Origin: Agapanthus africanus
Taxonomy: Eukaryota; Streptophyta; Magnoliopsida; Asparagales; Amaryllidaceae
Assembly: GCA_030015575.1 (NCBI GenBank)
Contig: CM057346.1
Location: 561,540,315 to 561,604,314, forward strand
Direction: 5' to 3'
DNA: 64,000 nt
Shown: positions 1 through 10,691 of the stretch, in pieces
Numbering within the stretch: position 1 is the stretch's first letter
How the letters are laid out: each line of letters starts with the position of its first letter
Notes under the pieces: model-generated
What the model was told of the DNA's origin: nothing
The model's database searches: none
What the model saw: the letters and a program-made list of their open reading frames with translations, nothing else
Position numbers and translations under genes: made by a program

Positions 1-582
1 TCCCCGCCGAAAATCGGAGACGCGATAAACGTTTCGCCTGAATTTCGGGGCAGATGCTAATTGGTGCTATCCGTCCACCTCTCCGAAGATGCCAAGTTGA
101 TTTATGACACCCCGTATTGAAGATTTAAACGGATGCGGCCGATGTAGCAGACTTCATCAGATTCTCCCTCATTTAAGGGGTTTTTGATTGTGAGGATGCT
201 CTTCCCTACAGGCGCAAGCCCCTGCTGTTAATTACGCTACCGCATCTCAGTAATAACTTTCTCCTTCTCCAGATGGTTACTTCGTGTCGTGGGTGTTTGT
301 TTTGTTTTTGGTTGCCCGTGGATTGTATACGGAGACTAATTTATATCGTCGCCCATAGGGCGTGGATTAGTCCAAATCCGTATTTTCTTAGATTTAGGTT
401 TGAGGGTTGGGTTTAAGGATATGTTAGTCTCATTTGAGACTAAGATCAACTTAAACGTATGTTAAGGATACGTTAGTCTAATTTTAGACTAAGATCAAAC
501 TTAACGGGATCATTTAGATCCAACAAGAGAGCATTTGGGCTCTATTGCTTAGTTTAGGGAAATTACAGTCGATTACCAGTTT

Positions 583-957
583 AAGGACATGGTGGTCCAT
601 TGTTAGTTTAAGGATGTTACGGTCCAAGGTTAAGGACATCATAGTCCATGGGTTTAAGGACCCCACAATCCGAGGTTAAGGACATCATAGTCCATGGGCT
701 TAAGGACCCCATAATCCGAGGTTAAGGACATCATAGTCCATGGGCTTAAGGACCCCACAGTCCGTATTTTAAAGACGTCATAGTCTATAAAGTTTAAGGA
801 CATCATAGTCCATGAGTTTAAGGACCCCACAGTCCGAGGTTAAGGACATCATAGTCCATGGGCTTAAGAACCCCACAGTCCGTCGTTTAAAGACGTCATA
901 GTCTATAAAGTTTAAGGACATCATAGTCCATGAGTTTAAGGACCCCACAGTCTATGG
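583..957. repeat. Tandem repeat of ~46-bp unit in O1 LTR
   Basis: The unit reads 'ttaaggacatcatagtcc' then 'ttaaggaccccacagtcc' and is repeated with small changes. A longer unit of about 117 bp, with an extra 'aaagacgtcatagtct' word, is repeated in the second half. The O LTRs have only one or two diverged words of this kind near 24625-24760 and 49845-49975, so the expansion is private to this copy. Confidence 0.85.
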
Positions 958-1389
958 AATGATTGGTTATCGGGACCCGTCACCTCTTTGAAGATGTTGA
1001 AGGATTATAATGACAAATATCAAAGGAGTGAAGAAATGTACTCTTGAACCAAAGTTGATTAGGAGTTCTGTAGTCCAATTTAGGACTAAGATCAATTAAT
1101 TAGATTATGAGCACATGGGCTCGGTTGAAATTGAATTGAGGACTTATGGACAACTTGGGCTAAGTCCAATTAGGTTTGAAATGTTGGACTTTTGTTGGGA
1201 CTGTTGAACATTTGTCTGGGTTCAGCCCTCCATTATTTAGCAATGCTGAGCAAGGGTTTGGGGCTCTGACAACATTTTGTCTTTGGCTGAGCACCAACCA
1301 TTCATCATGGCTCTGGATTTTAAGGTTCATTTGAAGGGGAAATTTTCCTTGGAAAACTTATCCAATTTAGGCTAAACTGGTTTGAAAAT

Positions 1390-3170
1390 AGTGTTAAACA
1401 CTAAACCATATTTGGCGATCACGTGTTCCCACGTGATGTGCTGAAAATAGTGTTAAACACTATGGACAAAACGCTCAAAATAGTGTTAAACACTAGAAAT
1501 TCGGTGGTCACATGGGGTCATGTGAGGCATCTGAAGATGGGGCCAGACTTCCTTTATTTTCTTCCCAGAATATTCAAATAAGTGTTAAACACTTTTAGTC
1601 TTTAAGGCCTTCACGTGTGAGCACGTGGTGGGCATCCATCCACTGGATATTAAAGGGATTTGTTAGGGGTCACGTGGGGACATGTGAGGGCGCCCATAAT
1701 TGATTCTGCCTTTGGCTTTGTTCCCTTTATTTTGAGGGTCACGTGGGAGCACGTGAGGCATTGCCTCCAAATTTTTCTTTCTCATTTTGAGGAATCTGTT
1801 TTAGGGGTCACGTGGGGGCACGTGACCTAGTCTTGTTCTTTCTTTTCTGTTCATTGAGAATGGGGTTCACGTGTTACCACGTGACCAAATTCTTTACGTG
1901 CATGGAGAGCTTTAAATCTCTTTTTTTAAGAATTAAATTCTCTGTAGGGTTAAACCCTAATTCTGTTTTAGAGGAATTAAATTCCTATGTATGTGGAAGA
2001 ATTAAATTCTTATGTAGGGTTAAACCCTAATTTCATTTAGAGGAATTAAATTCTTATGAATTTGGGAGAATTAAATTCTCATGCAGGGTTGAACCCTAGT
2101 TTTATTTGGAGAAATTAAATTCCTATGAAATTGAGAGAATTAAATTCTCATACAGGGTTAAACCCTAGTTTTATTTGGAGGAATTAAATTCCTATGAATT
2201 TGGATAAATTATATTTCTTAAACTCAAATTCTCCCACTAGGTCTTAGATCTGCATGGCAGAATCTCCCTGATGAAAATTAAATTCTCAACTTGTGGAGAG
2301 ATCTGCTTCTGCAGATCTTCAACCAAAGAAAGAACTAAGTTCTTATTCAGAAGAGTTAAACTCTTAAACTTGAGAATTAAATTCTCTTTTATTTTATGGA
2401 GCTTAGATCTCTTTCCCCTTTCTCATCCAGGGTTTCTTTTCTCTGAAAGGAACTTCTTTTCTCTCTTGAGAATTAAATTCTCCCCTCTTTTCTCTCTGTT
2501 GTTGTTTTTTCTCCAGAAAATCAAAATTCCAAGGTCCCTTCTCTTCTCTTCTTGGCTCCTATTTATAGGAGAAAGAAAAGAAGCAATTTGTTTAATCAAT
2601 CTTTTATTGAAAGATTTTGGTTGTTTCTGTAACTAACATGATCTTTTAGATCACTCAGTGAATTTTATTCACCATTGGATTTTTAATCCAAAAGATATTC
2701 TGTCTGTTATTCTTGGTGAATTTTAGGGAAATCTTTCCTTGTATAAAATCTTTCCATGAATTGGTGATTTTAATCACCATTGGATTTTTAATCCAATGGT
2801 GCTTCACTTTACAGAGCACAATCTTTTTGTTTTGGAAAGATCTAGGGAAATATTTTCCAATTAGATTTCTTGATTCCTTCTTAATTAGAATTTAATTCTA
2901 TTAGTTCAGAAGGCTTTTAAAAGTCTATCACGTGTTGGCACGTAATTCCATTATTTGATTATTAATAGAATTTAATTCTATTGATTAAAGAGCTTAGGAG
3001 CCCATCACGTGTTGACACGTGACCAGAATTTAATTCTGTTTTTAGGGAGCTGAGGAATCATCACGTGTCAGCACGTGACCCTTGGTCACGTGTGAGCACG
3101 TGACGCCTCATTGAGGTTTTTTCTTGCTATTTTGTTATATTTTTGTTTGACTAGAATTTAATTCTATAAA
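1390..3170. repeat. Array of short perfect palindromes in O1 LTR
   Basis: Words of the form stem-(A/T core)-reverse stem recur. AGTGTTAAACACT is at 1390, 1449, 1482 and 1581. AGAATTAAATTCT occurs many times from 1929 to about 2480. AGGGTTAAACCCT is at 1946 and 2016. GGTGATTTTAATCACC is at 2763, followed directly by ATTGGATTTTTAATCCAAT at 2779. TAGAATTTAATTCTA is at 2886, 2966 and about 3154. The same kinds of words fill the O LTRs. No coding sense is visible in this stretch. Confidence 0.85.
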
Positions 3171-3232
3171 GTAGAGATCACAGGAACCTATCACGTGTCA
3201 GCACGTGACCCTTGGTCACGTGTGAGCACGTG
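1420..3232. promoter_or_regulatory. Repeated paired G-boxes (CACGTG-N4-CACGTG)
   Basis: Pairs of CACGTG with start-to-start spacing of exactly 10 bp lie at 1420/1430, 1612/1622, 1740/1750, 1809/1819, 1868/1878, 2929/2939 (second box CACGTA), 3006/3016, 3062/3072, 3087/3097, 3192/3202 and 3217/3227. CACGTG is the G-box bound by plant bZIP and bHLH factors. A regulatory role here is inference. Confidence 0.6.
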
Positions 3233-3273
3233 ATACCCCATTGGGGAATTTCCTGATATTTTATCAGGGAACA

Positions 3274-5351
3274 GCGTTGTCGCGAGCGCGTTCTATGCAC
3301 CAAGTGTGCGCGTGTCCAATTAGTGCGCGTGATTGACTTGTGTCGTTTGTTCTGCAATTATTCATATATTTATCCTCTTAATTGCTTGTGTGTGATTCTA
3401 GGATCGGGTGCAGAGGCGTCGGATGTGGCGCGGAAAGACAGGGCGGAGATTGGATCAGATTACCCGAGACGTCCCGGTGAGTAGATGTACACATCTATGG
3501 GGGGATCGTCTGGATGGCGCGGGGCACTGACAGTAGTATTACTAATAGTGCTTGTATTATATGCGTAGTTTCCTAGTTATGCATCTCATTGCATTGCATC
3601 ATCTTATATATGTATATATATGTGACATCATCATAGGACACTTGCACCATTACCATTGGTTCATGCCGCATGTGCACTATTCATGCTAACACACAAGCCT
3701 TTGGTAATTGCTATGTCACGAACACTATAGAGCTTGTTTAAAATCGGTAACTGTACATTTGCATCATATATGATCCTTATATTTATACTTGTATATCCAT
3801 TTCTTTAAGTGGATACGTAAGATTGTTATTCATATATACATACCTCATTGCATCATGATTCATGCATAGCTTCTGGCCGTATTTCGTATGGTATATACTA
3901 CCGTATCATAGATTTCCATCATCACCGGCATGTATATATATTGTGATTCTTCACGAGGATTTCAGTATTTATGAGATTTCTGGATTTTGGGGAAAACCGC
4001 AAGAATTTTATAAAGACTTGTTATTCTTTTAAAATGCAAGTTGCGATTTTCTCGTGATGTATGTGTCTTCCACCATGAGTTTTCATGATTGCTATTGGTT
4101 TTCGAGACCCGATTCGAGAAGTAGGATAAACCGTTTCGGGTACATAGTGGGCCTAGTATGGTACCCCAGGGCGAGAGTGTTTTTGTGGGGATGACGATGA
4201 GCCTGGTAGGGACAGACTACCTACCGGTGATGTCTAGCGCGGCGAATATCTGGAGGATACCGATCATAATCATGTGATTTGATGATTTGGGCCGATCCGG
4301 ACTGACGGAGCACGAGATATTGAGGATATTGTGTCGATACTTAACACGGACTTTCGTGTCGATTTCACCGATAAACATACTGTGTCGATACTTGACACAG
4401 ACTTTTCTGTAGATTTCACTGATAAACATATTGTGTCGATATTTGACACGGACTTTCCTGTCGATTTCACTGATAAACATATTGTGTCGATATTTGACAT
4501 GGATTTCTGTCAATTTCACTGATTATAATCTAGTTTTATTTTACAAAAGGTTTTACTAAGTTAAAGATACAGATCTTCTCATATTAGACATATCATAATT
4601 TCTTGTTGATTATGCATTCATGTTGCATACATACTTAGCATCGCATCATATCGGTATATGTAGGGTGTGACGCATTTGCGTGCATACTTACGATAGCCTT
4701 ATTAGATGTTACTTACTACCCACGAGTTGGAAACTCACCCCGTTGTGCTACAGTATCTTGCAGGTCCGACTTGTTAGCATAGTAGCGGCGGGCGTACTTG
4801 TTCCTTTGCTTCATTTTCTTAGACTTGCGGCTTGCTCATAGGTGGGTTGCGAGGATACCTTGTTTTCACCTGTATATTACTTTGTATCTAGTACACTCCA
4901 TCTACCCTTATATATTGGACTAGACGGTAAGACTTGAGATTTTATTTGTGGTTTGGTGTCGATACTCACTTGAGCCGACGTGATACTTTTATACTTATTT
5001 CGCATTATTATGATATATCCATTGCATGTGGTTGTGATTCCGCCTTTGGTGAAGAGCTATCTTCCGCTTATGGATGCCTTTATTCTTGATTATATGTATT
5101 TTCTTGTATTGTACCCGTTTGTGGGCCAGTATTTACAAAGGAGACTCTGCCGAAATTTTCAGGAAATTTTGATGTTTTAATAAAATGTTAATGGGACTTG
5201 TTTGTTTAAAAATTGCTTTCTTTAGTAAGTTTTCCTTCACTCTATTTCTTTATGGTTCAGATTTCTGGGCTTTGACTTACTTAGATTACATTGCGCCTTG
5301 AGACGTTTCGTAATTTAAGTGCCAGTCACACCCGTACTTCGGGTCATGACA
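3274..5351 (+). repeat. G1 5' LTR, 3' part
   Basis: It ends in CGGGTCATGACA directly before the PBS. The LTR start (expected as TGTCATGACC-like) is not in the window. Near 4755-4762 there is 'tatcttgcag' followed by GTCCGAC, a splice-acceptor-like word, and at 3396-3482 an exon-like stretch lies between an AG and a GTGAGT. No gene is claimed. A 51-bp tandem repeat lies within. Confidence 0.65.
4331..4525. repeat. 51-bp tandem repeat, almost 4 copies
   Basis: The unit begins 'gtgtcgatacttgacac' and runs to 'gataaacatatt'. Three full copies and a partial fourth are present. As 51 is a multiple of 3, the array stays open in several frames on both strands (17-residue peptide repeats), which creates false ORFs. 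Confidence 0.9.
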
Positions 5352-5355
5352 AAGT

Positions 5356-5367
5356 TGGTATTAGAGC
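5356..5367 (+). other. Primer binding site of G1 (tRNA-iMet type)
   Basis: TGGTATTAGAGC lies 4 bases after the LTR end CATGACA. It differs at one base from TGGTATCAGAGC, the common plant retroelement site complementary to initiator tRNA-Met. This fixes the element's direction as plus. Confidence 0.85.
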
Positions 5368-5589
5368 GATAGGTTTTACCTTTCTGAGTGTAGGATGACC
5401 CTTGGTAGATAGAGTAGGTGACTTAAGAAGAGTAGCGTAGAGTGTGTATGTTCTGCGGCATAGTCACGATATGGTACTCCGCCTAAGTGACCTTAGGATA
5501 TATGTACATTTGCTTGTATTTCCCTTCTTGATTCCGGAAATCTTTTGATTCGATCGCGATGTTCCTATCAATCCTGTTTCTTGTTCCAG

Positions 5590-7060
5590 CCACTATACCG
5601 CCGGAGACTACGAAGGCCAGAGGGCTACCGCCAGGGATGAGATTAGAGTAGGCTCGTTTGAGACGAGGACTGATTAGGGCGGTATGCCTACCCCTCAGGG
5701 ACAGAGTGGTCCGCCTTTTCTAGGACGGATGGCTAGGCTGGAGTCGAGTATTCAAGATATGTGACAAATGATTGGATTGTTAGTTGAGGATAGCTGAGGT
5801 CCGAGAGCCGTTGATGTCCTTCCTATTTCAAGGACTGTGATTGTACCTGCTGCTCAGGCAACTATTTCTTTTCTTACCAAGATTATTCCTTATCCTTACA
5901 GGAGTTTCTGAGGCTAAAGCCTCCAGTTTTTATCGACACGGAAGAAGTGGAGGATCCACAGACATTCCTCGATAGGATGGCTTGGATTATCATTCAAAAA
6001 GATGTTCTGACGAGATATGGATCGAGCTTGCGAGTTTTCTTCTAGAGGGTCTGACTCAGACGTGGTGCGAGTCGGTTGAGAGAGGCCGAGTTGCAGATCT
6101 ACCTCCTATGACTTGGGATAAATTCACAGCTGTAATTCTTGCTCGTTTCCTTCCGAAGAGCGTTCGAGATGCCCGAGCTCATAGTTTCGAGCCTCTGCGT
6201 AGGACTTCAGGGATGACAGTGTCGGAGTACGATATTTAGTTTACTCAGCGGTCCGATATGCTACTTATCTGGTGGACACTGAAAATAAACGGATAAAGAG
6301 GTTCGTGTGGAGATTGGACATGCGGTTATTTATTTCTATTGGTGCCCAGTATTTTGACACTTACGCCGCTGCTATGAACGCAACCTTACTGTTGGAGGAT
6401 CGCATTTCTGAGATTTCAGTCGTTTCTGGACCGAAGCGGAAATTGTACCGGTAGGTCAGCTCAAGGGCGGTCAGACAGACGCCGTTGTGAAGGATATTCT
6501 TTCTAGTTTCGTTTGAAATGGTATCTACATATTTTGTATCGAGATTGGACCGAAAGTCGTCCTTACTAAATCAGCTGCTTGTTGTGATTTCTTCTGTAGG
6601 CTAATTTTTTGTTGCTCGAAATGTTTTTGTTCATGTTCGTATCGAAGATAGGGACTCTTCTGTCAATTTGATTCTTCTATATATGTTAGACCTTGACGTT
6701 CTTCTGGACATGGATTAGTTAGCCAGGTGTTATGTGTCCGTGGATTGCCGTGAGGAGGCAGCCGGATTTAGCTTTCTGGGTGTGCCAGTTCTTGTCTTTC
6801 AGGGAGATCGTAGCGCCACCCTTTCCAGTTTGATTTCTTCTTTTCGCGCTAGTCAGCCCTTGAGGAAAGGATGTTAGAGATTCTTAGCGTATGATTGTCA
6901 TGTTGGAACCGTAGAGGTCCCGTTGGACCAGGTCCCGATTGTGAGGGAATTTCAAGATGTCTTTCCTGACAAGTTGCTTGGTTCGACGCCAGAGCGTGAT
7001 ATTAGGTTCTGCTTTACTTGATTCCCAGCACGGAGCCTTTTTCTATGCCGCCATATGAGA
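5590..7060 (+). pseudogene. G1 gag and start of protease, degenerate
   Basis: This is a decayed gypsy polyprotein. The capsid part is readable at 5900-6455 in two pieces, broken by a stop after SEYDI: 'LTQTWCESVERGRVADLPPM' followed by TWDKFTAVILARFLP, typical of retrotransposon Gag where a W-rich segment precedes a W..F...F.E.FLP motif. After 6480 the frame is lost; fragments such as FVARNVFVHVRIED, VLLDMD and VREFQDVFPDKLLGSTPERD match the protease end and protease-RT linker of Tekay-like elements (usual form REFPDVFP.DLPG.PP.RE). No zinc knuckle could be read. Many stops make it non-functional. Everything after the linker is missing, so no RT is present. Confidence 0.7.
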
Positions 7061-7073
7061 ATAATGAAGGAAA

Positions 7074-7441
7074 GATGCCATAGGAGGGAATTTCCCCCAA
7101 TGGCGTCGAAAAAACACGCATTCCATCGTGTTTTCCGACGATCGGAATCCATAATCTTCATCGTTATCATCTAAGATATGGGTACGCCAAATTTCTTATG
7201 ATTCTACAACCTTTTCACCATTGATTTAGCAATGTAAAAAGTTCTATTGTCGGTAAACCGTTAATTTTGAACCCACTAATTCAACGGTGAAAAAGTTGTA
7301 GAATCACATGAAATTTGGCGAACCCACATCTTAAATGATAACGATGAAGATGATGGATTCCGATCGTCAAAAAATACGATGGAGGGCGTATTGTTTCGAC
7401 GCCGTAGGAGGAAATTCCCTCCTATAGCCCCTTTCCTCCAT
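7074..7441. mobile_element. MITE copy 1, full-length foldback, TA flanks
   Basis: The two halves are near-perfect reverse complements: the left end ATGAAGGAAAGATGCC mirrors the right end GG.CCCTTTCCTCCAT, and matching continues inward through 'gacgatcggaatccat' and 'aaatttcatgtgattc' to a short loop near 7250. TA lies on both sides (7072-7073 and 7442-7443), which fits a Tc1/mariner-type target, though the superfamily is inferred. It has no coding capacity. A second copy is at 15169-15547. Confidence 0.85.
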
Positions 7442-7442
7442 T

Positions 7443-7470
7443 ATTCTCTCTCTCTCTATATATATATATA

Positions 7471-7503
<33 letters not shown>

Positions 7504-7619
7504 CCCCCCCACACACACCGCTGGAAATCTTAGATGTCGTGAATGTATATGCATGATAACACACACACACACACACACCGCTGGAAATCTTAGATGTCGT
7601 GCATGTATATGCATGATAC
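7443..7619. repeat. Compound microsatellite with a 50-bp duplicated unit
   Basis: Runs of TC, TA, CA (7472-7500) and a C tract (7501-7510) are followed by two copies of a unit starting 'cacaccgctggaaatctt' and ending 'tatatgcatgata', separated by another CA run (7559-7578). Confidence 0.95.
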
Positions 7620-7811
7620 AATGACTATCTACATGAACCATGTTTTGATATGTTCGCTGTAATAGGAGTTGGAAAGGCGTCCGTTCAACGATGTGCATTG
7701 TCACAGAAAAGAGATATATATCTTGAGCATGCAGAATGGTCATTGTTGTTCAAGTCTTGACTCCACGCCTCCCTCGAACGCATCTAATCTCATTCACCTC
7801 ATGTGCGTGTA
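7620..7811. other. Short unassigned stretch
   Basis: It lies between the microsatellite and the copia C1 LTR. No coding, repeat or RNA signal was seen. It may be old host or element DNA. Confidence 0.4.
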
Positions 7812-8185
7812 TGTAAGGAATATTTTAAAGAAAATATATAGTTTTAGTTTTTAATAGCTGCCAACCATTTCTCAAAGTCGCGTACTTTTGTTCTGGTGTT
7901 TTAACAGTTTTTTTATTTTTGAAATTCAAATTTAAACAGTTATTTCAACGTTAGTATTGTATCCCTATATATAAGGGATTTGGGAAAAGAGAACGTAATC
8001 TAATTTTTCAAGTTTCCGTCTAAGAGTTTTCTCTCTGTAAAACTCTTATATAGAGACTTTCTTTTCTAAGACTATTTTCTATCTTCTTAAAATATAATAA
8101 GACATTGGTTATTAAAAAGCAACACAGATTTGATGGTTCATCTAGGTTCGTATAACAAGATTGAAGAAGTCGGTCAGGCTGTATC
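7812..8185 (+). repeat. C1 5' LTR
   Basis: It aligns with the 3' LTR at 23126-23590 over 'gttttaacagttt', 'tataagggattt', 'gaacgtaatctaatttttca' and 'cgtataacaagattgaagaa'. It lacks about 100 bp present near the start of the 3' copy (around 23165-23260). The start TGTAAGGAAT corresponds to TGTTAGGATT. The exact right end is uncertain by about 10 bases; no clean PBS was recognised after it. Confidence 0.8.
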
Positions 8186-8399
8186 TCGAAAGTAGGAGAG
8201 CGCAATTTCTTTGTACGGCATGGGGTTCAATCTATTATACGGAAAGCATTTTCGATGTGACTCAAAATCCACCAACCGTCCAATCTTTCTTTTTCTAATT
8301 TAATTATTTGCTTTCATATGATTAAATCTTGCATTTTTTATTAATTTCTTACATTTGTAAATTAGATTGAATTACTTGATATAATCTTAATTTAGTATT

Positions 8400-9352
8400 T
8401 TCAAAAAAAACAGCAGCTTGATATGTTGATGTTAAGTCTGATAAATTTGGAGGATCTAATTTTCGTAGGCGGCAACTTAAAACACAATATTGGTTAACTT
8501 GTTTAGGACTTATATCAACAATCACCAATTCTAAAATTGACATCACTGAAAAAAATAGTGATTCCACTTTGTCAAAAGATAAAGATCCTAAATCAAGTGA
8601 TTCCACTCTTGAAAAGTATCCTAAATCAACAAGTGGTAAAACTGCTATTATCATTCTTGAATCTATAATCGAGCATGCTAAATTACATGCTATAACACCT
8701 CAAGAAATTGATTTCCTTTGTCATGGTCGCATTCTTAACGCTCTACATCAACTTCTTTTGAATTATAGCATACACTTGAAACTAAATATGGAAATGAAGA
8801 TGTGGGTTTGGAAAAATATACGGTTGACTCTTTTAATGATTTCAAAATGGTTGATTCTTGATCGGTTATGGATCAAGTTCATTACCGAAACATGGTATTG
8901 ACATGACCGAAACCTATACTGTTGTATCCATTATTGGAAAATTGCCACCTTCGTGGAGTCAATTTGTATTGCATCTTAGGTATGAAAGGAAAATGATTTC
9001 CTTGGATAATTTGATTGCCTCACTTAGAATTGAAGAAAAACAAAGAAATAAAGACAAAAGAAATTCTAAGTTTGAAAGTCAATCGAAGGTGCATTTGGTG
9101 GAAAATAAAATTATGATGAAAAAGAAAGACGAACAATTTTTCGAAAATAAAAAGAATCATAGTTTTAAACTAAATGTTAAAATAATTAAAAATGGAAAAA
9201 TATGTTGGATTGGTGGGAGGGAGAATCATCTCGCCAAGACTTGCTTTTATCGAAAGGACAAACAGTTCGACAATCAACAAAAGGGCCAAGGAAAAGAAAA
9301 GTCTCGTCCACTTGTCAACATGTTGACCGCTAATACATTTACTTACTTATGA
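8400..9352 (+). pseudogene. C1 gag, degenerate
   Basis: The reading begins with DKFGGSNFRRRQLKTQYWL, the copia Gag start pattern (L.G.NY..W...M...L). Then come SGKTAIIILESIIEHAK and FLCHGRILNAL, a motif found in many plant copia Gag proteins. After a frame change near 8858 the text continues to 9352 with 'ETYTVVSIIGKLPPSWSQF' and SLRIEEK (usual form: LP.SW..F...L.....SL..LI..L..EE). The zinc knuckle at about 9205-9245 is CWIGGRENHLAKTC: the second cysteine of C-x2-C is replaced by glycine, so nucleic-acid binding would be impaired. At least two frame changes are present. Confidence 0.8.
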
Positions 9353-9365
9353 ACGATATGCTAGT

Positions 9366-10520
9366 ATGATTCCGAAAATTAATTATTTTTGTCTTTCCAT
9401 TGATTTGTGGATTGATACGGGGGCTAACGTGCATATTTGTTATGACTGTTCATATTTCTCTTTATATCAGGCCATCTACGGAGGGAGTGTGAATATGGAC
9501 AATAACTCTGCAGCCATCATACTCGGAGAAAGATGTGTAAATTTGAAATTAACATTCGGAAACATCCTAATATTATCTAATGTGCTGCATGCACCTGATG
9601 TGAGGATCAATTTAATTAGTGGATCGCTATTAGGGCAATTTGGTTAACGTGTTATTTTTGAATCAAGTAATATTGTATTAAGTAAAAAATAGTTGGTTTG
9701 TTGGAAAAGTATATTTGTGTGATGAATTATTTAAATTAAATGCAATTCCATCATGTACTAATAAAATAAATTCATTTTCTCCAACTACTCTTTTATTAGA
9801 CTCATCATCTATGTGGCATTGCCGATTGAGACATGCAAATTTTCAAACAATTAAAAAGATGTCGAGTATGGATTTGTTACCAAAATTAAATTTCAAATGT
9901 GATATTAAATGCAAAATTTGTTCACAAGATAAACAAACTAGAAAGCCATTTAGTTCTGTACCTCGCAAGGAATCCAGTATTTTACAATTAATTCATAGCG
10001 ATATATGTGATATGATTGGAATTTTGACACGTAGGGGAAAGCGTTACTTTATTACCTTCATCGATGATTGTTCTAGATTTTGCAATGTTATTTACTTCAT
10101 ACGAAAGATGAATCTTTTGATATGTTCAAAACATATAAGTTAGAAGTAGAAAATCAATTAGATATAAGAATCAATATTTTACGATCCGATCGTGGGGGTG
10201 AGTATACTTCATTTAAATTTAATCGATATTGTAAAGATAATGGTATTATTCATGAAGTCACACCACCATATTCACCTCAATCCAATGGAGTAGTGGAACG
10301 TAAAAATAGAATGCTTACGGATATGGTAAACTTTATGTTGATCAGTTCCGGATTATCCAATAATATGTAGGGGAAGCTTTAATGGCCTCTTGCTACATAT
10401 TAAATAAAATTCCTTATAAAAGTTCGGATAGAAGTCCATATGAAATTTGGAAAAATAGAAAGCCAAATTTGAAATATTTCATAGTGTGGGGGTGTTTGGC
10501 TAAAGTTTCCCTATCATTGA
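9366..10520 (+). pseudogene. C1 protease and integrase (5' part of pol)
   Basis: Protease: LWIDTGANVHICYD near 9405 has the catalytic D-T-G triad, and NVLHAPDVRINLIS marks its end. The GAG-pre-integrase zinc region follows: H of MWHCRLRHANF and C-x2-C of CKICSQDKQTRKPF. Integrase core: first D in LIHSDICD, then FIDDCSRF; a frameshift near 10090 leads to LRSDRGGEY (second D) and PYSPQSNGVVERKNR (catalytic E). So the D-D-E set is readable but split over two frames, and a stop follows near 10370. The text reaches VWGCLAKVSL and is cut by X1 at 10520; it resumes at 20665. Confidence 0.88.
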
Positions 10521-10636
10521 TGTAATGACTCTGAAATCTCTGTACGAAAATTCTTCTGTTAATATACGGAAAAGAGTTTGACAGCCTGTGTATAAGTTAT
10601 AAATCACTTTTGTTAAATAAAAGCAAGAAACCACTT

Positions 10637-10691
10637 GTAGCTCACTGGTAAAGCCTTTGCACTGTTGTGACATAGCATGTGTGTTCGATTC
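10637..10691 (+). promoter_or_regulatory. tRNA-like A-box/B-box module in X1 5' LTR
   Basis: GTAGCTCACTGGTAAAGC (10637-10654) resembles the tRNA A-box region (GTAGCTCAGTGGTAGAGC) and GTTCGATTC (10683-10691) the B-box. The spacing is that of a tRNA or tRNA-derived SINE head. No acceptor stem pairs around it, so this is not a tRNA gene. Confidence 0.65.

Larger units (their letters stand above)
1..3273 (-). mobile_element. O1: LTR of a Tat-like gypsy element, cut by the window edge
   Basis: The first ~400 bases match the starts of the two LTRs of element O (24158 and 49384) in the same order, including the stretch 'cagatgcta..tccacctctccgaa' and the words around 'gttgcccgtg'. The segment ends in GGGAACA at 3267-3273, as the O LTRs do (TGTTCACC...GGGGAACA). 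The TG start lies just left of the window. Strand is given by analogy with O, whose genes run on the minus strand. It is a separate subfamily: the middle is expanded by tandem repeats and the CACGTG pairs have 10-bp rather than 11-bp spacing. Whether it is a solo LTR or belongs to a whole element to the left cannot be seen. Confidence 0.75.
3274..7071 (+). mobile_element. G1: truncated Tekay-like Ty3/gypsy element
   Basis: It has the 3' part of an LTR (to 5351), a tRNA-iMet-type PBS, gag and the start of protease, then stops at 7071 beside MITE copy 1 and does not resume beyond the MITE. The LTR start is missing because O1 joins it at 3273. Gag and protease style fit chromoviruses of the Tekay/Del group; the lineage is inferred from sparse similarity. 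RT, RNase H, integrase and the 3' LTR are absent. Confidence 0.75.

Noticed and set aside
583..957. CRISPR-like regular repeats
   Set aside because: No unique spacers between repeats; eukaryotic LTR tandem array.
2271..2636. 121-residue ORF
   Set aside because: Lies in the palindrome-rich O1 LTR; AT-rich F/L/S-rich peptide with no similarity to its counterpart in the O LTRs.
3396..3482. Exon-like segment between AG and GTGAGT
   Set aside because: It is within the G1 LTR with no continuing reading frame; could be an LTR leader exon, but a host gene is not supported.
4217..4522. Overlapping ORFs on both strands with peptide repeats
   Set aside because: By-product of the 51-bp tandem repeat, whose length is a multiple of three.
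7367..7743. Minus-strand ORFs with (VC)n runs
   Set aside because: Translation of the CA/TG microsatellite and MITE end.
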